From the NCBI GenBank assembly GCA_017473665.1, contig JAFUKK010000115.1, positions 1 to 5,738 of the forward strand: DNA of 5,738 bases, in the 5' to 3' direction. Within the stretch, counting starts at the first letter, position 1. Each line of letters begins with the position of its first letter. Both the position numbers and the translations under genes were made by a program. The notes beneath the pieces are model-generated. The model had not been told where the DNA came from. It did not search any database and saw nothing but the letters and a program-made list of their open reading frames with translations. Of this stretch, positions 1 through 4,600 are shown piece after piece. The DNA is from Lachnospiraceae bacterium. Its GTDB lineage: Bacteria; Bacillota; Clostridia; Lachnospirales; Lachnospiraceae.

Positions 1-131
1 TCATTGGCACTGACACATTTTTTACCCACAGCACGAACGCCCATTTCCAGCTCCTCAATGGTATCAATGAGCAGGAAAGGATGTCTGTGGGGAATGATTT
101 CCATAATCTCTTTATTGGTATATACTGACAT
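1..131 (-). CDS. fabZ: FabZ, 3-hydroxyacyl-ACP dehydratase, N-terminal fragment (gene runs off the left edge)
   Basis: FabZ removes water from 3-hydroxyacyl-ACP to give trans-2-enoyl-ACP, the third step of each cytoplasmic fatty-acid elongation cycle. Only 43 complete codons are present, starting [20 protein letters not shown]. The segment [12 protein letters not shown] at residues 12-23 is the family's well-conserved N-terminal signature (usually IxPHRYPFLLVD). The catalytic His and Glu lie further on and cannot be seen. The start at 131 is supported by a perfect AGGAGG at 137-142, five bases before the ATG. It lies 53 bases after the fabF stop on the same strand, so it is probably co-transcribed. 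The position directly after fabF, with no accB between, is unusual for this operon type. FabA is unlikely because the short N-terminus and the PHRxPFL form fit FabZ and the host appears to be Gram-positive. Confidence 0.9.
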   Translation of the reverse strand, partial: MSVYTNKEIMEIIPHRHPFLLIDTIEELEMGVRAVGKKCVSAN

Positions 132-184
132 TTCTGCCTCCTAATAATCCGGCCTACAGGATGCTCCCCCGTTGCCGCTTACAA

Positions 185-1420
185 TTATTCGCTATACTTT
201 GCTAATAACAGGCTGGCATTGTGACCTCCAAAGCCCAAGGAATTGCTGAGTGCATAAGGCACTGCCTCCTGATAGCTGTCCTTACAATAGTTTAGATCCA
301 GTTCTTCTTCAGATTCTTGCAATCCTACTGTCTTATGGATAAAGCCCTCCTGAATAGTCTTTACACAGGTAACACATTCCACTGCGCCGGCAGCACCTAA
401 TAAGTGCCCTACCATGGACTTGGTGGAATTGATTTTCAGCTTCTTTGCATGGTCCCCAAAGGCCAGCTTAATAGCTCTGGTCTCGAACAAATCATTATAG
501 TGGGTACTGGTACCATGGGCATTGATATAGGTAATATCCTCCGGCTGCAGACCTGCATCTGCCACTGCATTTATCATGGCCTGCGCAGCACCACTTCCAT
601 CCTCTGCAGGGGAAGTAATATGGTATGCATCGGAAGAACATCCGTAACCCACTACCTCAGCATAAATATGTGCACCACGTTTCTTGGCATGCTCCAACTC
701 CTCCAGCACTAATACACCGGCTCCCTCACCCATAACAAAGCCGTCACGGTCCTTATCAAAGGGAATGGAACATCTCTCAGGGTCTTCACTGGTGGACAAT
801 GCAGTCAGCGCTGCAAAACCTGCTACACCAATAGGGGTGATGGAACTTTCGGTACCACCGGCTACCATTACATCCGCATCCCCATACTGGATAGTACGGA
901 AAGCCTCTCCAATGGAGTGAGTACCTGTGGCACAAGCAGTGACCACATTGATACTCTTGCCCTTTAATCCGTAAGCAATACTTACATTGCCTGCTGCCAT
1001 ATTGGAAATCATCAGGGGCACCAGCATGGGGCCCACTCTTCCGGGCCCTTTTTCTACTAATCTGCTGTGCTCTCTCTCCATTGCCTGTAAGCTACCAATA
1101 CCGCTACCCACAGCACAACCTACCTTGAAGGGGTCCTCCTGCTGCATATCAATGCCTGCATCCTGCAGAGCTTCTCCTGCCGCTGCTACCGCAAACTGGC
1201 AGAAACGCTCCATACGACGGGCAGCCTTTTTGTCCATAAACTGCTCCGGCTCAAAATCTTTGACCTCTGCTGCCAGCTTGGTCTTAAAATCTGTGGTATC
1301 AAAATAACTGATGGAGCCAAAACCGATTTTGCCGGCTACTACACCATCCCAAAAAGCTTTTACACCTACGCCAATGGGAGTAATGGCACCCATACCTGTT
1401 ACAACTACTCTTCTTTTCAT
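185..1420 (-). CDS. fabF: FabF, 3-oxoacyl-[ACP] synthase II (KAS II)
   Basis: FabF condenses malonyl-ACP with acyl-ACP, releasing CO2 and lengthening the chain by two carbons. The 411-residue product matches the usual length (E. coli 413). The thiolase-fold catalytic triad is complete: Cys163 in VTACATGTHS, His302 in NAHGTST and His339 in KSMVGHLLGAAGA. Lys334 precedes the last motif, and the Phe397 gatekeeper sits in SLGFGGHNAS. A second ATG lies four codons upstream at 1432. I chose 1420 because MKRRVVVTGMG is the normal family N-terminus, it places the nucleophile at residue 163 exactly as in E. coli FabF, and a GAGAGG sequence lies just upstream. The residue after NAHGTST is His rather than the common Pro, probably harmless variation. 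It follows fabG after 66 bases, the longest gap within the operon. KAS I (FabB) is less likely given the host group and gene order. Confidence 0.96.
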   Translation of the reverse strand: MKRRVVVTGMGAITPIGVGVKAFWDGVVAGKIGFGSISYFDTTDFKTKLAAEVKDFEPEQFMDKKAARRMERFCQFAVAAAGEALQDAGIDMQQEDPFKVGCAVGSGIGSLQAMEREHSRLVEKGPGRVGPMLVPLMISNMAAGNVSIAYGLKGKSINVVTACATGTHSIGEAFRTIQYGDADVMVAGGTESSITPIGVAGFAALTALSTSEDPERCSIPFDKDRDGFVMGEGAGVLVLEELEHAKKRGAHIYAEVVGYGCSSDAYHITSPAEDGSGAAQAMINAVADAGLQPEDITYINAHGTSTHYNDLFETRAIKLAFGDHAKKLKINSTKSMVGHLLGAAGAVECVTCVKTIQEGFIHKTVGLQESEEELDLNYCKDSYQEAVPYALSNSLGFGGHNASLLLAKYSE

Positions 1421-1486
1421 GTTACCTCTCATTCTGCCGCCCTCGCGGCTCCAAAAGTAAATCCGTACACCTGTACATCTCTCAGA

Positions 1487-2239
1487 TTACATGTTCAAAC
1501 CACCGTCTACGGAAATCACCTGACCGGTAATATAATCCCCGCCGGGGCCTGCCAAAAATGCCACCAACCCGGCAATATCCTCTACCTTGCCCATTCTTCC
1601 TAATGGAATAAACTGCTTGGCCTTTTCCAATGCCTGCTCTCCCATGGCTTCTGTCATCTCTGTCTCCACAAAACCGGGAGCCACTGCATTTACACAGATG
1701 CCTCTGCTGCCAAGTTCCTTTGCCACACTCTTGGTGAGCCCGATTAAGCCGGCTTTGGAAGCTGAATAATTGGCCTGACCCGGATTCCCCATAACACCGG
1801 ACACGGAGGAAATATTAATGACCTTTCCGCTCTTTTGCTTTAAAAACTGACGAGCACTATGACGGATGGTATTAAAAGCCCCTTTTAAATTGGTATCTAA
1901 TACTTGGTCATAATCTGACTCGGACATTCTCATAAGAAGATTGTCTCGGGTAATACCCGCGTTATTTACCAAAATATCCAGACTGCCATACTTCCCGATG
2001 ACATCCTGAATCATCTGTCCGCAGGACTCATATTCTGCCACATTACACTGCACTGCCTCTGCCTTGCCACCTGCTGCGGTGATGCTCTCTACCACTTCCC
2101 TGGCTCTTGCCTCAGAACCATTATAATTCACCACTACGGTAGCTCCCTGATCAGCCAGTGCCAGTGCGATTCCGCGACCTATTCCACGGCTTGCACCTGT
2201 TACTAATGCTACTTTTCCTGTTAACATACAATCAACCAT
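1487..2239 (-). CDS. fabG: FabG, 3-oxoacyl-[ACP] reductase
   Basis: FabG is the NADPH-dependent short-chain dehydrogenase that reduces 3-ketoacyl-ACP to 3-hydroxyacyl-ACP. The 250-residue protein shows the full SDR set: the nucleotide-binding TGASRGIG at 14-21, NNAG at 92-95, and the catalytic tetrad Asn117, Ser145, Tyr158 and Lys162 (YSASK). The C-terminus ends in the typical ITGQVISVDGGLNM. The basic Arg18 in the glycine loop fits a preference for NADPH. The ATG at 2239 follows the fabD stop directly (TAAATG), with AAAGGA just before that stop. A second ATG at 2227 gives the more usual N-terminus MLTGKVALVTG and 246 residues, but has no ribosome binding site at a sensible distance; it remains possible. 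The direct abutment suggests translational coupling to fabD. Many SDR enzymes look alike, but the strong FabG-type sequence and operon position settle the role. Confidence 0.95.
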   Translation of the reverse strand: MVDCMLTGKVALVTGASRGIGRGIALALADQGATVVVNYNGSEARAREVVESITAAGGKAEAVQCNVAEYESCGQMIQDVIGKYGSLDILVNNAGITRDNLLMRMSESDYDQVLDTNLKGAFNTIRHSARQFLKQKSGKVINISSVSGVMGNPGQANYSASKAGLIGLTKSVAKELGSRGICVNAVAPGFVETEMTEAMGEQALEKAKQFIPLGRMGKVEDIAGLVAFLAGPGGDYITGQVISVDGGLNM

Positions 2240-3163
2240 TTATCCTTTCAAAAGTGCGGACAACTTCTCCAAATCCTCCCACTTCTCCACATTGCACACC
2301 TGCACATCCTTATTGGTCTTGCGGATGAAGCCGGTTAGCGTCTTGCCGGGACCGATTTCCACGAAGGTATCCACTCCTTCTTCTATCATTTTCTCAATAC
2401 TCTCTCTGAAACGGACGGGACCAGATACCTGCTGCTGTAATAACCTTTTAATATCAGCTGCATCTGTTACCAATCTGGCCTCCAAATTACATACATAAGG
2501 CATCTTGGGCTTGCGTACTGTCACTTGTTCCAGTGCCTCTCCCAGCTGCTCTCCTGCACCCGCAAGTAATGCGGAATGAAAGGGGCCGCTAACCTTCAAG
2601 GGAATACATCTCTTGGCTCCTGCTGCACTTAATCTCTCTGCTGCTGCCTGCACTGCCTGCTCCTCGCCGGTGATTACCACCTGTCCGGGACAATTGTCAT
2701 TTGCAATGGATACGATACCTTCGGTCTCCTCACAAATCTGACCAATGGTAGCTGCATCCAGTCCCAGCACTGCAGTCATGGCACCGCCTACCGGATATGC
2801 CTCCTGCATGTACAAACCACGTTTACGAATCAATGCAAACAAATCCGCCAAATCCATGGCGTCCGCCGCTGCCAAAGCACCATATTCTCCCAAACTTAAG
2901 CCTGCGCAAATATCCGGTATAAATCCGGCATCTTCTATTACTTTCAAAATTGCCACCTCAGTAGCCAATAAAGCAATCTGAGTATACTCTGTGATATTCA
3001 GCCGGTCATTTTCCGTAAAACACAGCTGCTCCACATCCAATCCGGAAGCCTGAGAGGCACATCTGTATACCTCTCTGGCCACACGGCTTTCATCAAAAAA
3101 ATCCTTGCCCATACCTACGTACTGGGCGCCCTGTCCGGGAAATACAAATGCTATCTTTCCCAT
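2240..3163 (-). CDS. fabD: FabD, malonyl-CoA:ACP transacylase
   Basis: FabD moves the malonyl group from malonyl-CoA to the phosphopantetheine arm of AcpP, supplying the two-carbon donor for FabF. The 307 residues match the family (about 310). Visible motifs are FPGQGAQ at 8-14 (oxyanion hole), nucleophile Ser90 in GLSLGEY, Arg115, which binds the malonyl carboxylate (RKRG), catalytic His196 in GPFHSALL, Gln245 before GPVRF, and VEIGPGKTL near 268-276. The nucleophile elbow reads GLSLG rather than E. coli's GHSLG. The ATG at 3163 overlaps the last base of the fabK stop (TAATG), a classic coupling arrangement, with a GGGAG-like ribosome binding site inside the end of fabK. No lesion is visible; all key residues of an active enzyme are present. 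Confidence 0.96.
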   Translation of the reverse strand: MGKIAFVFPGQGAQYVGMGKDFFDESRVAREVYRCASQASGLDVEQLCFTENDRLNITEYTQIALLATEVAILKVIEDAGFIPDICAGLSLGEYGALAAADAMDLADLFALIRKRGLYMQEAYPVGGAMTAVLGLDAATIGQICEETEGIVSIANDNCPGQVVITGEEQAVQAAAERLSAAGAKRCIPLKVSGPFHSALLAGAGEQLGEALEQVTVRKPKMPYVCNLEARLVTDAADIKRLLQQQVSGPVRFRESIEKMIEEGVDTFVEIGPGKTLTGFIRKTNKDVQVCNVEKWEDLEKLSALLKG

Positions 3164-4098
3164 TACCTATTCACTCCCATTCCAAGTAATCTTTCTGCCG
3201 TACTCATCAGTTCCTGCATGATTTCCTCACAGGACTGCTCTGCCTTTACCAGACCTGCAATCTGTCCTGCCATCAATGTACCGTTTACCACATCTCCGTC
3301 AATCACTGCTTTCTTCAAAGAACCTAAGGTGAGCTTCTCCAATTCCATGAAGTCCGCCCCTTCCTTTTCCAGCTTTAAATATTCCTTGGTCATCTTATTG
3401 CGAAGACAACGAACGGGATGTCCGGTGGTCATACCGGTTACTTCAGAGTCGATATCAGATGCCTTAATAATCTTTTCCTTATAGTTGCTATGGACAATGG
3501 ATTCCTTGGCTGCCACAAAACGGGTACCCATCTGTACTGCGGAGGCACCCAGCATAAAAGCTGCTGCCACACCACGGCCGTCACCGATACCACCTGCTGC
3601 AATAACAGGAATCTTCACCGCATCCACTACCTGGGGTACCAGAGCCATTGTGGTGGTGGAGCCAATATGGCCGCCACTTTCCATACCCTCTGCTACCACA
3701 GCACTGGCACCGGCTCTCTCCATCATACGTGCCATTGCCACACTTGCCACTACAGGAATCACTTTTACCCCTGCTGCTTTCCACATCTCCATATACTTAG
3801 ATGGATTACCTGCGCCGGTAGTCACTACCTTTACGCCCTCTTCCACTACTATCTTGGCTACTTCCTCTGCATTGGGATTTAAGAGCATTACATTCACACC
3901 GAAGGGCTTATCCGTCAGCGCTTTGCATTTTCTGATTTCCTCCCGTACTACCTCAGGAGGAGCGGAAGCCGCACCGATGAGCCCAAGGCCTCCTGCATTA
4001 GATACCGCTGCTGCCAATCTGTGCTCTGCTACCCAGGCCATACCTCCCTGAATCACGGGATATTCAATTCCTAATAATTCTGTAATCGTTGTCTTCAT
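3163..4098 (-). CDS. fabK: FabK, FMN-dependent enoyl-[ACP] reductase II
   Basis: FabK is the flavoprotein enoyl-ACP reductase that replaces FabI in many Firmicutes; it reduces trans-2-enoyl-ACP to acyl-ACP using NAD(P)H and FMN. The 311-residue TIM barrel shows IQGGMAW at 16-22, GMESGGHIG at 138-146 with His144 (the histidine proposed as catalytic in pneumococcal FabK), AAGGIGDGRG at 167-176 and MGTRF at 190-194, the last two being phosphate-binding loops for FMN. Related nitronate monooxygenases share this fold; placement between acpP and fabD, plus the GMESGGHIG motif, favours FabK. The start at 4098 has AAGGAT at 4106-4111, about seven bases upstream, and lies 26 bases after the acpP stop. 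No fabI or fabL is visible in the window. FabK enzymes are generally not inhibited by triclosan, so low triclosan sensitivity would follow if this is the only enoyl reductase (inference). Confidence 0.95.
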   Translation of the reverse strand: MKTTITELLGIEYPVIQGGMAWVAEHRLAAAVSNAGGLGLIGAASAPPEVVREEIRKCKALTDKPFGVNVMLLNPNAEEVAKIVVEEGVKVVTTGAGNPSKYMEMWKAAGVKVIPVVASVAMARMMERAGASAVVAEGMESGGHIGSTTTMALVPQVVDAVKIPVIAAGGIGDGRGVAAAFMLGASAVQMGTRFVAAKESIVHSNYKEKIIKASDIDSEVTGMTTGHPVRCLRNKMTKEYLKLEKEGADFMELEKLTLGSLKKAVIDGDVVNGTLMAGQIAGLVKAEQSCEEIMQELMSTAERLLGMGVNR

Positions 4099-4124
4099 AA
4101 AGTCTATCCTTGATTTATCAATAA

Positions 4125-4352
4125 TTAGTTCTGCTTGCTCTCTACGTATGCGATAACATCACCTACGGTTACAATCTTCTCTAAATCCTCAGAAGGAATC
4201 TCTACACCAAACTCATCCTCAAGACCCATTACCAATTCAAATAAATCCAGGGAATCTGCCTCTAAATCTTCTTTGAATCTGGTGGTTTCGGTAATCTCCA
4301 CACCTTCTACATTTAACTTCTCCTCGATGATTGCCTTAATCTGATCAAACAT
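4125..4352 (-). CDS. acpP: AcpP, acyl carrier protein
   Basis: AcpP is the small acidic carrier that holds acyl intermediates as thioesters on a 4'-phosphopantetheine arm and passes them among the Fab enzymes. The 75-residue product begins MFDQIKAIIEEKL and contains EADSLDLFELVM, with Ser34 as the predicted attachment site. Helix II is rich in Glu and Asp, as is typical for partner docking. The reading frame stays open upstream to 4427, which would add a Lys-rich 25-residue extension. I reject that longer form because it would be translated from the operator array, is unlike any ACP N-terminus, and the ATG at 4352 has a good AAAGGAG ribosome binding site at about 4362-4368. It is the first gene after the promoter at 4442-4470. 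A dedicated ACP for another pathway is possible in principle but unlikely in this position. Confidence 0.95.
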   Translation of the reverse strand: MFDQIKAIIEEKLNVEGVEITETTRFKEDLEADSLDLFELVMGLEDEFGVEIPSEDLEKIVTVGDVIAYVESKQN

Positions 4353-4383
4353 TCTTTTTCTCCTTTTACTTTCTTTTAAATAT

Positions 4384-4428
4384 TTTGACTTCCAAATAGT
4401 TTGACAATCAAATGTTTTGACTTTCAAA
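4384..4428. promoter_or_regulatory. Three phased TTTGA-N3-TCAAA operators, FabT/MarR-like
   Basis: Three 13-bp imperfect palindromes lie in a row: TTTGACTTCCAAA (4384-4396), TTTGACAATCAAA (4400-4412) and TTTGACTTTCAAA (4416-4428). Their centres, 4390, 4406 and 4422, are exactly 16 bp apart with 3-bp gaps. Copies two and three have perfect five-base arms; copy one has one mismatch. The motif resembles the site of FabT, the MarR-family repressor of fatty-acid synthesis in streptococci and relatives, which binds with acyl-ACP as corepressor. Its location immediately before acpP fits control of this operon. The array lies downstream of the predicted transcription start (roughly +8 to +52), so binding could block initiation or elongation. 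No fabT gene is in the window; identity of the binding protein is inference. Confidence 0.75.
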
Positions 4429-4441
4429 CTATCCGTGTAAC

Positions 4442-4470
4442 AGATTACCGCACTCTGTTCACTTTGTCAA
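4442..4470 (-). promoter_or_regulatory. Sigma-A-type promoter of the fab operon
   Basis: On the minus strand a perfect -35 box TTGACA (4465-4470) is followed by a 17-base spacer and the -10 box TAATCT (4442-4447). Transcription should begin near 4435, giving a leader of about 83 bases before the acpP ATG. The leader contains the three operators. No other strong promoter is seen further left within the operon, so it probably drives acpP through fabZ. Confidence 0.8.
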
Positions 4471-4480
4471 CCATTTATTT

Positions 4481-4496
4481 TTAGGACCTTAGGACT
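4481..4496. repeat. Tandem 8-bp repeat TTAGGACC/TTAGGACT
   Basis: Two adjacent eight-base units, TTAGGACC (4481-4488) and TTAGGACT (4489-4496), differ in one base. They lie about 10 bp upstream of the fab -35 box, where an activator could sit. The first nine bases resemble the left half of the Bacillus FapR box (TTAGTACCT), but the right half does not form the expected inverted copy, so a FapR site is not claimed. It may be chance. Confidence 0.35.
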
Positions 4497-4519
4497 AGAT
4501 AGTTTTTAAAGTATTTTCA

Positions 4520-4544
4520 TGCAATAAAATTATATAATTGTGCA
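4520..4544. promoter_or_regulatory. AT-rich dyad upstream of the xylanase gene
   Basis: A perfect 12-bp palindrome AATTATATAATT (4528-4539) is flanked by TGCA on each side (4520-4523 and 4541-4544), making a slightly asymmetric dyad of about 25 bp. It ends at the candidate -35 box of the xylanase gene, so it could be an operator for that gene. It also contains TATAAT on both strands, so a promoter role is possible, though no good -35 accompanies it on the plus strand. In an AT-rich spacer such symmetry can arise by chance. Confidence 0.35.
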
Positions 4545-4573
4545 ATGAAAGTGCTCTAAAAACAGTATATGAT
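4545..4573 (+). promoter_or_regulatory. Candidate promoter of the xylanase gene
   Basis: ATGAAA (4545-4550, four of six matches to the -35 consensus), a 17-base spacer and TATGAT (4568-4573, five of six matches to the -10) would start transcription near 4580, about 20 bases before the ATG and just ahead of the GGAGG at 4591-4595. This is weaker than the fab promoter and is the best candidate rather than a firm call; a weak -35 would fit a gene needing an activator. Confidence 0.4.
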
Positions 4574-4600
4574 AAAATAAAAAAGACTACGGAGGCCATT

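Noticed and set aside
3485..4051. A 188-codon open frame on the plus strand, opposite fabK (also a 154-codon frame at 3418-3882).
   Set aside because: Both lie wholly antisense to a complete fabK with all family motifs. They recode its Ala/Gly-rich codons as low-complexity Thr/Pro/Ser/Ala or His/Cys-rich text, have no recognisable domain and no ribosome binding site stands out.
4353..4427. N-terminal extension of AcpP to an ATG at 4427.
   Set aside because: It would put coding sequence through the three operators, adds a Lys-rich segment not found on ACPs, and the internal ATG at 4352 has a much better ribosome binding site.
4481..4498. A FapR binding site.
   Set aside because: Only the left half resembles the Bacillus box; the right half is a direct, not inverted, copy. 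The TTTGA-N3-TCAAA array gives a better explanation for lipid control here.
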